Origin: Edolisoma coerulescens
Lineage: Eukaryota; Chordata; Aves; Passeriformes; Campephagidae
Assembly: GCA_013397115.1 (NCBI GenBank)
Contig: VWZW01004128.1
Coordinates: 1,046,437 to 1,110,436 of the forward strand
DNA length: 64,000 nt
Direction: 5' to 3'
The notes beneath the pieces are model-generated. The model was given only the letters and a program-made list of their open reading frames with translations. It made no database searches and was not told the DNA's origin. Shown here piece by piece: positions 22,901 through 34,600 of this stretch (its first letter is position 1; every line of letters begins with the position of its first letter). A program made the translations under genes and the position numbers.

Positions 22901-24526
22901 CGTAATAATATTCTGAGTCACCAAACATCCTGGGTCCTACCCCAAAAAAGATCTCATGCCCCAGCTGGAGCTTCCTATTTATTATGTGGGCTCAGACTGA
23001 GCAGTTAAAAAGGTAGATATATGCTGGGTGCTTATGTGCATCCTTTTTTCAGGTAATTTAATTTAATTTAATTTAATTTAATTTTAGTTGAAGGTAAAAC
23101 CCAGAGATAAGAGAATCTGTCCACCACCCGTGCCACTTCAAGTCAAAATCTGATCAATTTGGCTGATTTCACTGAGAGGTGGAACTTCTATGACCACTGT
23201 CTCCCAGAGACGGGAGAAACCCCAGCATCCTGTGCATTTTCTAGTCCAGAGGCCATTTCATACGACTGGGGAACACAACAAGAATGAGCACAGCAAAGAT
23301 TTCCATGACTCCAAATCACGCGTATGGTGGGGATCTGCTGCTCCTGGCTTGAATCAAAAGAGGAAAAAACCCTCAAGATGTATTCCCTCAGTTCCTTACA
23401 GTGTCAGTCATAGCCTGCAGAGGTGAGAAACTGACTGTTAGATATTATTTTGTCACGTCTGAGGAGGTAGGAGTGATGTGGAGGAACAGGGAGCAAAGGA
23501 AAGGTCACATTTACCTGGCAGTGGCTCAGCCACAGCCTGACAACTCAGAACCACTAACTCCTAGACAATTCCATCATCCCACTTTTTCCTCTGAATTTTC
23601 CCCCTCCCATGAGGAATTCAAGATCAGATGGATGCTTCTTTGCTCAGCATTGGAAAGTTATCAGCCTTTTTGGCTTCAAACTTCACTGAGTTTTTTTCTA
23701 AGCTCACCAAGTCCTGGAGCAGAAGATTCACTCCTCCCTGGAGGGTCATTAATCAGCTGCAGACCAAGAAACCTAATTAGTTTCCACTCATGGGGATGTC
23801 TGTTCTCACAGACACCTTGTCACTAACGCCGTTACATGATGTCCCTCACCAGCATGACCCGGCCAAGCCCTTAAATGCCACCAAGGACTAGGCAAGGGAT
23901 ACGCTGAGATGGACATACAGGACCTCAACCAAGCCATGGAACCATGAATCCCAACTCTGTTCTGGATGCATCGGGGTGAGATGACTGTTCAAGTAGTGCA
24001 GGTCCCCTTCTCAAGCTGGCAGAACTGGCATGTGAAAGGTCCATTCCAACCATGTTACAGTTTTAAGGCTCATGCTGCTGCATCTTGCTGTCTTAAAGGC
24101 AGTTCCTGAATCACTGACTCCTCTCCACAGCTGCTGCCAAGAGTGGCAGGAGTTCCTCTCTCTATCCATCTCTGATTGCCTTTTTGGACCTCCTTGGAGT
24201 GGAGATGAGAAGCTGAACACCATCCACAGATGTTCTCTGGGCAGTTTTGCACACCCACCATTGGGAAAACACTCAGAACAGTGTATGGCATTTCTGATAC
24301 TCTGTTCAGCTGTTGAGAACCACACCATGAGGAAATATCTCAGACCTAGAACCTGGGGACACATTGCCATTGCTTTTTTTATAGCCGTTTCTATACTCTT
24401 GCAATCAGTTTTTCACTTTTAATTTGAAATAGCTCGGGGGGGGGGGAAAGGTGTGTAATACATGTACAGCAAAACAATGAGTCCTGATACAGCCAAGGTC
24501 TCTCCTGTTCAACTGCAGCCACATCC
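22901..24526. other. Unique non-coding DNA with a pentanucleotide microsatellite
   Basis: No gene recognised. It holds a (TAATT)n microsatellite at 23,054-23,084 and an 11-G homopolymer at 24,436-24,446. A 141-codon plus-strand frame at 23,401-23,826 has no recognisable domain. Confidence 0.6.
23054..23084. repeat. (TAATT)n microsatellite, about 6 units
   Basis: The unit TAATT repeats nearly perfectly over 31 bases. It is likely polymorphic in length. Confidence 0.95.
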
Positions 24527-24655
24527 CAAAAAGCACTTGGACAATGCTCTCAGGCACATGGTGGGATTCTTGAGGTTATCCTGCACAAGATCAGGAGGTG
24601 GATTTTGATGATCCTTGTGCTTTCCTTCTAAAGCAGGACATTCTATGATTCTATG
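24527..24655 (+). mobile_element. CR1 LINE 3' fragment, group B
   Basis: It reads AAAGCACTTGGACAATGCTC, AGGCACATGGTGGGATTCTT, TTTGATGATCCTTGTG and the tail CATTCTATGATTCTATG. The group B tail differs from group A just upstream of the end. Confidence 0.9.
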
Positions 24656-24949
24656 TTTTTTATTTTTTTTTTAAATTCATCATGGTATTTCCATTTGTGA
24701 ACATAAGGTCCAGCCATGAGTTTTGAAATACCAACACAAAATGTACCAGTGTTAAAAGGATGTTGAATATCCCTCACTGCCCTGGCTTTTTGTATATTGA
24801 GAATCTCAGCTGGGATGTTAATGACCTCATTTGCTTTTAGAAATTGGGCCTTTCTAGCCAGAATCCCTGCAACTCTGCAGAGATGCAGCAAGGAGGTCCA
24901 GGGAAATAGCTGTGTTGTTTAGGAAGACAGAGTCATGTGATTCCTTGGA

Positions 24950-25410
24950 TCAGAGAATCCCCTGAGTTGGAAGGGACCCATGAGGATCATCAAAGTCCAA
25001 ATCCTGGCCCTGCACAACCCCAAAAATCCGACCATGAGCCTGAGAGTGTTGTATAAACACTTCTTGAGCTCTGCCAGGCTTGGTGCTGTGACCACTTCCC
25101 TGGGGAGCCTGTTCCAGTGCCCAACCACCCTCTGGGGGAAGAACTTTTTCCTAATATCCAACCTAAACTTCCCCTGACACAGCTCAGACCCTGTCACTGT
25201 TCAGCAGAGAGCAGACATCTGTACCTGCCCTGCTGCTTCCCTTTGTGAAGATGCTGAAGAACTTCAATGATATCCCCCTCAGCCTCCTCCAGTCTGAAAA
25301 ATCCAAGTGACCTCGGCCACTTCTCCTACGGCTTCCCCTCCAGACCCTTCACCATCTTCATGACCTCCTTTGGATGCTCTCTAACAGCTTTATATCCTTT
25401 TATTGTGGTG
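24950..25410 (-). mobile_element. CR1 LINE 3' fragment, group B, with ORF2 C-terminal motif
   Basis: It runs from TCAGAGAATCCCCTGAGTTG through GACCACTTCCCTGGGGAGCC and CTTTTTCCTAATATCCAACC to CAGACCCTTCACCATCTTCA. The minus-strand 92-codon frame (24,919-25,197) reads KFRLDIRKKFFPQRVV and then WNRLPREVV, an excellent match to the CR1 ORF2 C-terminus. Confidence 0.94.
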
Positions 25411-27690
25411 CTCCAGCAAGAAGCCTGAAAGGTGACCTGGGTCCAAAACAGGATCCCTGGCTGGGAGAGAGTGCAGAGACATCACAGGATCAAATTCTGG
25501 GAGCAGATCAGAGCTCAGTGGAGAGAAAGCGACCGGAGTGTCCCAGAGAGACAGGAGGGGATAAAATATGCAGAAGTACTTGAGTACTTGAGACAGGAAA
25601 CTGCTAATGGGGAGATATAACATCTCTCCCTAACTCTTTCCTGGCAAGAGGCAGTGAGCATTAATCAGTCATAGCATTCATCCCTCCTGTGCCTCTGCAT
25701 CCCTGCCTGGCAAGAAGGGATGGTGCTGGTCTTGCAGGGACCTCTGCTCACTCACCTTCCCCCTGACGAAATGCTCTGTCAACAGGCTCAATATGAATCT
25801 GAGTGATTTCTTTTCCTTTTAAAATAGATAAGCAGAACCTCTACCCAGACTGAAACATCACCATGATATAAAGCAGCAGCAGCACAGAAAATTAACTTAA
25901 TTTCCAGGCTGAATCCAAAGAAAAAAACAGTTACAGGTGTGCAAGCTTGAAGATGAACTCCAGCCTGGGCTAAGACACCGTTTTCTGGTGGTGAAAACTC
26001 CTCTGTGCAGAGCTTGCAAATGGATTTGTATTTCTCACCTTTGCTCTGCCAACAAACACGAAAAAGCCTGCATCCAGATCTCTTAAAAAGTCAATTTTCC
26101 AGGGCTCCACATTACAAGAACCCAAGTGCATCTACCCGTGGGTGTGTGGATGTAGGTGGTAATTTAAGGGTCTCGCCATAACCAACTCTTCTGGGAAAAT
26201 TTAAAATACCATCCTGCTGTGGGTGGGGATTGGAGGACCTTCTCCAGCAAATTAGAAGCTTTTTTTTTTTTCAGTGCATGCGTGGGTGGTGAAACTGGGC
26301 TCACCTTCGGCAACTTCGATGTAAAAATAAAACTTGTAAGACATTTAAATCTTCAGAGAGGATTTCAGATCTTCCTGCAGACAAATTAGCAATGAACATC
26401 TTACGCGTATGTAGAGTACACAGCGATACAGAGCTGGTTATTATTAGCACAATATTAATATCTCTGGAGGTTCAAACTTAGAGGTGTTGGCGTGCAGGAC
26501 ACTGCAGACACCATAAGTGGGACTAGCCAATTTTTATTTTAATTTAATTTGTTTTTAGTTTTTTTACCTACTGATTGTCTTTTTGCTTGTTCTTCATCCC
26601 CACTACACATTACCCATTTCACTTTTGTTCAAACTGACAAGCTTTATAAATCTTGGTCAAGGTTCCAGATCAATTTTAAGTAAAATAAATAAGTAAATTA
26701 GAAGATAATGGAACTGCCAATCTTGTGCCCAGCAGCTCGCTGGGAGGGGAAGGTCCTTGGGGTCTGGTTGTGGGGACCTTTAACTCACCAGATCTTCTTT
26801 AACTCTTGTGCTGGATGATGCAGACATGGCCCAGGAAGAAACACAAAGCCCACATGGTGACTCCATGGTGGTCAGTTGGAAAGACAATAGGGCAAATATT
26901 GAATCTATAAGCTGCAATTTTAAATATTCCCTGACTTTAGTCATTGCTTCACTGACACACCACAACTAGGGTTAGTCAAGATTCATTCTCCCATATAACA
27001 CTGTTTGGAAACTATTTTTCCATGAAAAAAATCTGAATTATTTGTAGTTGAGTCACGGTGAAACAGGTGAATCACTTTTTGCGTGGCTCTGGAACAGCTT
27101 CTTACTGACTAATTTTGGTATTTACAGGTTTGGAATGATAATTTTGAAACATATCAGTGGTAAAAGCCATGGCTGAAAGTCATGGTAATGCTAAGAACAT
27201 GGTAAAATATTAATTAATTAATGCTGATTTCATTAATGAGAAATTGGCAGGACATGTTTTAGGACCCAGAATTGAATTACAGAAAGTTATCCTTAGAAGG
27301 TTCAAATCACAATTTCCAACCCAGCCTTCTTTCTCCTTTTGGGGATTTTGAACTTTGGACTTAAACTTCCTATTGAAGACCCATTTGTGAAACCAGGATC
27401 GAATATTCCTCAGTTCCTGGTCAAAATTTAATATGGCTCTAGATCAGTTCCTAAGTGTGGAATGTATTATCCAGCACCCTGGATGAGACTCCCATGCAGA
27501 TGTAGAAAATCCTATGAGAATTAATGTCACCCATTTCTCCCTCCTAAGCACAAACCCTCCACTCACAAAGGTGCAGAAATTCCTTTCTAGAAGAAAAGGC
27601 TCACCCAAGGGGTGGATGAGTGTGCAAAGAGGGGGCTGCAGGCAGAGGAGTAGGAAACCAAAGACCTTGGATGGTGTTTTTGGAGACTTA
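25411..27690. other. Unique non-coding DNA
   Basis: No repeat or gene is recognised over 2.3 kb. AT-rich patches lie at 26,530-26,570 and 27,205-27,240. Confidence 0.6.
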
Positions 27691-28245
27691 GAGAATCATG
27701 GAATGGTTTGTGTTGGAAGGGACCTTAAAGGTCATCCAGTTCCACCCCCTGCCATGGGCAGGGACACCTTCCACTATCCAGCCTGGCCTTGGACACTTCC
27801 AGGGATGGGGCAGCCACAGCTTCTCTGGGCACCCTGTGCCAGGTCCTCCCCACCCTCACAGGGAAGAATTTCTTCCTAATATCCCATCTAAATCTTCCCT
27901 CTTTCAGCTTAAAGCCATTCCCCCTTTTCCTGTCACAGCAAGCCCTTGCAAAAAAAATCCCTTTCCAGCTCTTTTCAAGTAATGGAAGGGGCTCTAAGGT
28001 CTCCCCAGAGCCTTCTCTTCTCCAGGCTGAACAATCCCAACTCTCTCAGCCTGTCTTCAGAGCAGAGGTGCTGCATTCCTCTAAATCATCTTAATGACCT
28101 CCTCTGGACTACTCCAAGTCTTTCTATGGTGGTCCCAGAGCTGGCCACAGCTCCAGGTGGGGTTTCACCAGGGCAGAGGGGCAGAATCCCCTCCTTTGAC
28201 CTGCTGGCCACCCTGTCTTAGATGTAGCCCAGGACACAGCTGGAG
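27691..28245 (-). mobile_element. CR1 LINE 3' fragment, group A, ~555 bp
   Basis: Antisense order is complete: AGAGAATCATGGAATGGTTT, TGCCATGGGCAGGGACACC, CAGGGAAGAATTTCTTCC, CTTTCAGCTTAAAGCCATTC, GAACAATCCCAACTCTCTCA, CTCCAGGTGGGGTTTCACC and GACCTGCTGGCCACCCTG. It serves as an in-window reference for the broken copy at 51,730-52,415. Confidence 0.94.
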
Positions 28246-29374
28246 AAACGACACTCTCAGATTTGTTGGCAAATTGCCTTTCCTAGTTACCAATTATCCC
28301 AAGGTTATTACTCACAGAAATGGAAATATCTCAGTGTCACAAGACCCAGAAGCACCATCACCAGCATTCTCCCTTGGCCAGAGACGATTTGGAATGTTTG
28401 AACTCCACTCTTATTCTGGAGATCATCCTGTTCACCCCAGATGGAACTCACCCTGGACGGAATGCTTTCCGTGCTTCTGCCTCATTTTGTGTCAGCCCTT
28501 GTTGGGATTCCTCCAAGCTCCCTTATATCTTTAACCAGCCACTCGTTTTTTATTGCATTTTTTAAAGTTAAAGCAGAGAGAGAGATGTTTTCCAGTGGGA
28601 TTTGCAGTTTCTGACAAGTGGAAATGGACAGCCAACGGGACCATCTTTAATACCTTTAGTCTGCTCAGCTCTTCTCCCAGAACACAAAAATGTCCTGTAG
28701 CTATGTGCTAAAACTGAATGCCTGAGTCTGGCTACCCAAGGTGACTCCCAGCTTTGTGAAGGGAAGATCATTTCAAAGCAAAAGACTTGCCTAACATTTC
28801 TGTGAACTCCAAAGTTTGAAGCCAGAAAGGAAAGGAAAGGCATTTCCTTGAATTTCAATGGACGCACTGCTAAGCTCCAGAGTTTCTCCTGGAGGATTGT
28901 CAAGGTTTGCTACGTCTTTGAGGTGCAGAAGAATGACAGAGCCTCAGCTTTGTCCCCATAATGTAGCTTCCAGTAAAATCAGTTTCAAATTCAGGCGTGC
29001 ATGGCATGATAAGGTCTATTTCTCACAGTTTATTTTTCTTCCAGATACATTCCTGGCAAATACAATTAAATAAATCAGCTCCTCCTAACAAAGAGAAGTA
29101 TCATTAATGAAGGCAGTTACGACAACTGTAGAAAAAAATGGTATTCCAGAGGCTTTTATTTCATTGTTACAAAAACAAACAAACAAACCTCAGAAAATAC
29201 CGGCAGAAACAATATCTCAGCATTTGGGAAGGTGGGGGAAGGTAGGGGAGGAGGAAACAGAAGATGACATTGACTCCAGAGAACAATAACATGACCTGGA
29301 GGAGGAAATGAGGGACACCATGATACGGCAGATGACTGGGAAATTGCAATTTTTATTAAGTTTTCTTAATTTCA
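28246..29374. other. Unique non-coding DNA
   Basis: No gene recognised. A 111-codon minus-strand frame (28,568-28,903) has no domain. A short (AAAC)n stretch lies at 29,171-29,188. Confidence 0.6.
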
Positions 29375-29957
29375 GCTCTGCTATCCTGGGCTGCATCCGA
29401 AGCAGTGTGGGCAGGAGGTCAAGCGAGAGGATTCTGCCCCTCTGCTCCTCTCTGGTCAGACCCCACCTGCAGAGCTGCATCCAGCCCTGGGGCCCAGCAC
29501 AGCAAGGGCATGGAGCTGTTGGAGAGAGTCCAGAGGAGGCACCAGGATGATCAGGGGGATGGAGCAGCTCTGCTGGGAGGAAAGGCTGGGAGAATTCTGT
29601 TTTTTCAGCCTGGAAAAGAGAAGGCTTCAAGGTGACCTAGTGGCAGCCTTCCAGTACCTGAAGGGAGCTGACAGGAAAGATGGAGAGGGACTTTTTTACA
29701 AGAACCTGGAGTGACAGGACAAGGGGAAATGTAGGTTTAGACTGTATATTAGGAAGAAATTCTTCCCTGTGTGGGTGGTCAGGCCCTGGCATAGGTTGCC
29801 CAGAGAAGCTGTGGAATTGTCCTGGAAGTGTCCAAGGCCAAGGCTGGACAGGGCTCGGAGCAACCTGGGATAGTGGAAGGTGTCCCTGCCCATGGCAGAG
29901 GTTGGAACAGGATGGTCTTTAAGGTCCCTTTTCCAACCCATTCTATGATTCTATGTA
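29375..29957 (+). pseudogene. CR1 LINE 3' copy with frameshifted ORF2 C-terminus
   Basis: This is the longest plus-strand CR1 of the younger groups and ends in a group A tail (CATTCTATGATTCTATG). It still shows ORF2 C-terminal protein in pieces: LGCIRSSV then RILPLCSSLVRPHLQSCI, next ELLERVQRR in another frame after a frameshift near 29,500, and then the RLDIRK-type motif region. In an intact element this protein is the reverse transcriptase/endonuclease, and this part lies after the polymerase core. No polymerase active site is present, so the copy is dead. ORF2 normally runs a few kilobases, so only the last sixth or so remains. Confidence 0.9.
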
Positions 29958-31092
29958 TGAGTACCACTTAACTACTCCAATATTGTCATTGCCAGTCACT
30001 GTTGCCTTGCTGGACTGGACTGTTTGACAATTGTCTGTACAATCTCTCCTCCTGCATCCAGATGACAGATTCGCAAGGATCAGGACCACTGTTATATTTT
30101 CTGAGCATGCCACTGCTTGTTTATGAGATCCCTTACCTACCTGGTTTCCAGAAAAAATGTCTGGAAAACATTAATCAGTATAAAAACCACAAAAAATTCT
30201 CAGGAGCTGTTATTTTCCATGACCTGTTACAGACAACTTTGGATCCAGTAAAATAGTTTATCTTGTATGCTAAAAAAAATGGGATTGATTTGTACCTACT
30301 AAGACAAGCCAAGAATGGAAAAAAATGAGCTATAGAAAAGAATTGGAATTATATTGCTAAGTATGTAAATCACTTTCGATGTCCCATGTTCCTAAAACAG
30401 CATCAATTTAGGATACTTCACATCAGTCACCTAAAAAGTGAGCTGTTCCAAAAAAAAAAATCAGCATTTTTTAAATGATTGAAAATCCTTTGGACAACCC
30501 AGTATAAGCCAAAATTAGAGGCAGGGGAGACAGCAGAGAGTTTGTTCAGGACAAGAGATGAGATACAGGCAGAAGAAATGGGGAGCATGGTTGCTCACTT
30601 CAGTAATATTTCCTAGGACACAGAAGACTCTTAAGAAGTCGATCTATAAGAAAAATATTTTATTTTCATGTGTTGGCAGCTTGTTTCTTGTCATGAGTCT
30701 GTCCTGTTACACAACAACCCCTTCCCATGGGTTTTCCTTCTCCAGAATTTCTGACCACTCATTCCTACTCCACACTTGTTTGTCCCTTCGTGTTCCCTTG
30801 TTATATTTTTGTGTTCTGGAGAATCAGGTATTTGAAGAGAGTGTTGAAGTTTCTGAAGTGCTGCATCATCTCATCTCAGCTCCACTGGCTTTTTTGTCCC
30901 AGGAGAGTTTTCCCATAAAAAAACCCGGGGTTTTTCTTTCCATCCCCTTCTCACCAGTTTATGAACTGGATGTGCACAAACTCCAGTGAACAAGGAGCAC
31001 CTGCCCAGTTCAGTATCAGAGGCTCGTCACAGTTCACCCTGGGTAAGGAATGGCCCCAGTGCTCCTGATTTGGCAGCCAAGGTGCTAAAATG
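29958..31092. other. Unique non-coding DNA with a 143-codon orphan frame
   Basis: The plus-strand frame at 30,558-30,989 is open for 143 codons and contains a hydrophobic stretch, but it matches no family I know and sits in AT-rich DNA without splice or promoter support. I do not call it a gene. Confidence 0.55.
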
Positions 31093-31400
31093 GAATCACA
31101 GAATCATTTAGATTGGAAAAGTCCTTTAAGATCATCAAGTCCAACTATAGCCCAGCACTGCCGAGGCCACCACTAACCCTCATCCCCTAGTTCCACATTC
31201 ACATGTATTTTAAATCCCTCTAGGAATGGTGACACCAGCACTGGCTTGGGCAGCCTGTTCCAACATCTAACAACCCTTTCAGGGAAGAAATGTTTCCTAA
31301 TATCCAATCTAAGCTTCTTCTGGAGCAATTTGAGGCCATTTCCTCTTGTCCTATCTCCTGTTACTTGTGCGTGGCAAGACCCAACAGAACCCACCTGGAT
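31093..31400 (-). mobile_element. CR1 LINE 3' fragment, group C, with ORF2 C-terminal motif
   Basis: It begins AATCACAGAATCATTTAG and runs through CTTGGGCAGCCTGTTCCAAC, CCTAATATCCAATCTAAGC and CAATTTGAGGCCATTTCCTC. The minus-strand 134-codon frame (31,173-31,577) reads LRLDIRKHFFPERVV and WNRLP, the ORF2 C-terminal signature. The rest of that frame extends into non-CR1 sequence. Confidence 0.93.
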
Positions 31401-32854
31401 GATTTCAGAGAGCTGCTCCTCAGGTACCAACCTCTCTTCCCTATTTGCATTATTTGTGTGTGAACTATTGGTCCCAGCCTCTGTGGAGCCTGTTTTGAAT
31501 AATGATTTCAGCAAAGCTTGTCTGTAGTTACACGTTCTAATCAATGCTCCAGGCAAAGCACACAGAATAAAGGACAATGCTTTTTTACAAGAGGTATTTT
31601 AGGGGAAAACTGCTCCTGTTAAAGTATCAGGCATTTTCCTCTAAAGTGAACCTTATATTGCCCTCAAATAGGCCACTGAATTATTACAAGCTTTGCTTTT
31701 CTAAATAACAAAAAGTCTCCAAGATATTTCACAAAACATTAATTTCAGGATCTATTACAATTTTTTTTTTTTTTACAGAGATGATGGATTTAACTTTAAT
31801 TGAATAAGTATTTATCAGCTTCAGGAACTCGTTTTCTTGCACAAGGAAAAGATGCTTTTTGTAGCTGCTGTGAATAAATCAAATTCCACAATACTTAAAA
31901 AAATGGGAAAAAAGGTTCTTTGAAGAAAAAACATGTGATCATTTCTGAGTAGATGTTTCTTGAGGCATTTAAACACACTCCACTTGATCTTTCACTTCAT
32001 TCTATCTTTTTGCTGATCCCACTTATTTCATAATGTTTATGACATCCTGAAACAGCAAACTTTATTTTTTTTTATAAAGAACATCGATAAATTAGATTAA
32101 GAACACAGCGTTCCATGAAAAACAAATGCTGGGTATTTCAGAAGTAGTTTATGTTGCTGAATAGAGTTTATTTATTTATTTATTTCTTGTTTTGCTATCA
32201 CAGTCATTGCAGATAAGATACAAAAATATGACCAAATTTTCATATTAATTTCTAAGTTTTCTTTTAGTTTCTATGTTCTGTCTGAACTTCAGAGAAATTC
32301 TAAGCTTTAACGTTGAACCATAAAAATCAGATAGACTTTTAACGCATTTCAAAAGACACATTAAGAGTGACTGTGAGAAAGTCTGTCCTCACTTTTGTCT
32401 TCTCTAAAGAACTTAGAAAATTAAATCAAGCAACTTTTCCCTAACATGCAAAACAAGGGGGAAAACGCATTGAAATGTATCATAAATCATGAAAAAAACA
32501 CACTTTGTGGATGTGTGTAAACATTTTCCTGGTTTCAAGAATCACGTGATGAAATATGCCCTGTAAATTTTAAACTCCTTTTGAAGAATGAAGAAAGGTC
32601 ATTAAGAAATCCTGTTCAGCACTCAAGGCCTGGTCGATGTGACTGAAAAATAAGTGATATGGGAAGATCCCTGATAACTGAAAAAAGCTGATCTTAAAAG
32701 AAATCACCAAAAGTAAGTAAAACACAGAAACAAAAATAAATATTGTAATGAGGAAAATATTAGAAACTATAAGTCACTCCAAGTCATTCCTCTCTCTGGA
32801 AAAATCATGGACTTCAACAGGAAGGGCAAAGTGTGATTGAGGGCCCTAATTGCC
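31401..32854. other. AT-rich unique non-coding DNA
   Basis: No gene recognised. It contains poly(T) tracts near 31,760 and 32,065 and a (TTTA)n microsatellite at 32,167-32,185. Confidence 0.6.
32167..32185. repeat. (TTTA)n microsatellite
   Basis: About five tandem TTTA units. Confidence 0.9.
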
Positions 32855-33150
32855 TTCTATGACAGAATTGGATGGCTGGTGGGTGAAAGAAGATTGGTAA
32901 ATGTCATGTCTTGTACTTAATATGACTTCAGATATCACCTCCCACTGCATTCTAGTTTGGAGGGAGCTGTGGAAGAACAGGCTGTCAAGTAGGTTGAAAA
33001 TTGGCTGGATCACCTTGTTCAAAGGACAGGGATCAAGGGCTGAGTGTCTGTCAGGCAGCTCATAACAAGAACAGCCAGGGCTGATATCATCCTTCCCCTT
33101 CCTCAGTGTCCCAGGTGGTGACACAGTGCACCCTCAGCAAATTGAGGGAT
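32855..33150 (+). pseudogene. CR1 ORF2 reverse-transcriptase remnant, internal fragment
   Basis: The plus strand follows the part of CR1 ORF2 just before and through the polymerase core: TTCTATGACAGAATTGGATG, then TATGACTTCAG, then AAAATTGGCTGGATC, and at the end GTGCACCCTCAGCAAATTG. In intact CR1 this leads into the F-A-D-D catalytic box, which here would fall at or just past the right end and is not preserved. Several deletions and stops break the frame. The unrelated minus-strand CR1 at 33,165 begins 15 bases later. Assignment is by order of phrases and is moderately sure. Confidence 0.6.
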
Positions 33151-33164
33151 GGCAATAAACTAAG

Positions 33165-33440
33165 AAAATCATCAAAGGGTTTGGGTTGGAAGGGACCTTA
33201 AAGATCAGCCAGTTCCACCCTCTGCCATGGGCAGGGACACCTTCCACTATCCCAGGTTGCTCCAAGCCCTGTCCAGCCTTGCTTTGAACACTTCCAGGGA
33301 TGGGGCAGCCGCAGCTTCTCTGGGCAACCTGTGCCAGGGCCTCATCACCCTCACAGGGAAGAACTTCTTCCTAATATCCAATCTAAACCAACTCTGCTGC
33401 AGCTTAAAGTTATTTCCCACTGTCCTATCATTGGATGGCC
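33165..33440 (-). mobile_element. CR1 LINE 3' fragment, group A, with ORF2 C-terminal motif
   Basis: It starts AAAATCATCAAAGGGTTTGG and runs through CCATGGGCAGGGACACCTTC, GGGCAACCTGTGCCAGGGCC and CTTCCTAATATCCAATC. The minus-strand 69-codon frame (33,247-33,456) reads WFRLDIRKKFFPVRVM and then HRLPREAA. Confidence 0.94.
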
Positions 33441-34132
33441 CCTCAATAAACCACAAAACAACCCCTGCACTAAAAAAGCACTGAACCTGTTCACTAGAGA
33501 GGTCATGGAAGTGCCAAGAGTTGACTGGGAGAAGTCATTGGTGACTTGATCTAATGTTGGCAAAGGCCTTGTTTCAGGCAGGAGGCTGCACTAAATGCCT
33601 TCCATGAGCGTCCTCCAAGCAACATTTCTGCGAAATTCTCTGGCAATCCAAGACTAAAATAAAGGCAAGAGCCTTGAAAACCAAAATTTTCTCAAAAAAA
33701 CTAACCTAAGGATAAATTTCATAAGTGTGGTTGGTAATGCTGTAGAATATTCACTTGACATATCATACACATCATACTATTTGCTGTCTCTATCTTTAAA
33801 AGTTTCACTGTTTAGGAATTTACTAGGACTCAACCTTCAGCATTTTCCACTTTTTATTTAGAGGGTGAATTATGAACATCCTCTCCCTACATCCAGGACA
33901 TGCCAACCACTTTATGATCTGTCCTGCTTCCCACATCACTCTGGCTCCACTGACACTTCCTAGCCTTTCTTCCAAAAATTGGTTAAAAAGAAATGAGTTT
34001 AACTTTGAATAATGATTCCCCCTTTCTATTGAGCTTGGCAGGCTGCTGATTCTATTCTGTATTTGAAGGCTTCGTGCACTAAAAGCTCATGTGGTTTTTT
34101 GCTTCTTTATTTTTCTTTTTCCTCAGTTATGT
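33441..34132. other. Unique non-coding DNA
   Basis: Nothing recognised. Confidence 0.6.
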
Positions 34133-34600
34133 CACAGAATCGCTGAGGTTGGAAAAGACCTTTAAAATCTTCAAGTCCAACTGTCAACCCAGCAGCACCA
34201 TGTTCAGCACTAAACCATGGCCTCATGTGCACGTTTGTGAACACTTCCGGGGATGGTGACTCCACCACTTCCCTGGGCAGCCTGTTCCAATCTTTTTACA
34301 ACCCTTCAGATGAAACGTTCCTCCTAATGTCCAATCTAAACCTCCCCTGGAATAACTTGAGGCCATCTCCTCTCATCCTGTCCCTTGTTTCCTGGGAGCA
34401 GAGCCCGACCCCCACCTGGGTCCGTCTTCCCATCAGGGAGTTGTAGAGAGTGAGAAGGTCCCCCATGAGCCTCCTTTTCTCCAGGCTGAGCCCCTTTCCC
34501 AGTTCCCTCAGCTGCTCCTGGTTCTCCAGACCCTTCCCCAGCTCTGTTCCCTTCTCTGGACCTGCTCCAGCCCCTCAAAATCTTTCTTGCAGTGAGGAGC
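34133..34600 (-). mobile_element. CR1 LINE 3' fragment, group C, ~470 bp
   Basis: It reads TCACAGAATCGCTGAGGTTG, CCAACTGTCAACCCAGCAG, CCCTGGGCAGCCTGTTCCAA, GTCCAATCTAAACCTCCCC, CCTTTTCTCCAGGCTGAGCC and CAGCTGCTCCTGGTTCTCC. Boundaries are soft on the right. Confidence 0.93.

Noticed and set aside
30558..30989. 143-codon plus-strand frame with a hydrophobic segment
   Set aside because: It lies in AT-rich DNA, where Phe, Leu and Ile codons are common. There is no family resemblance and no transcription signals.
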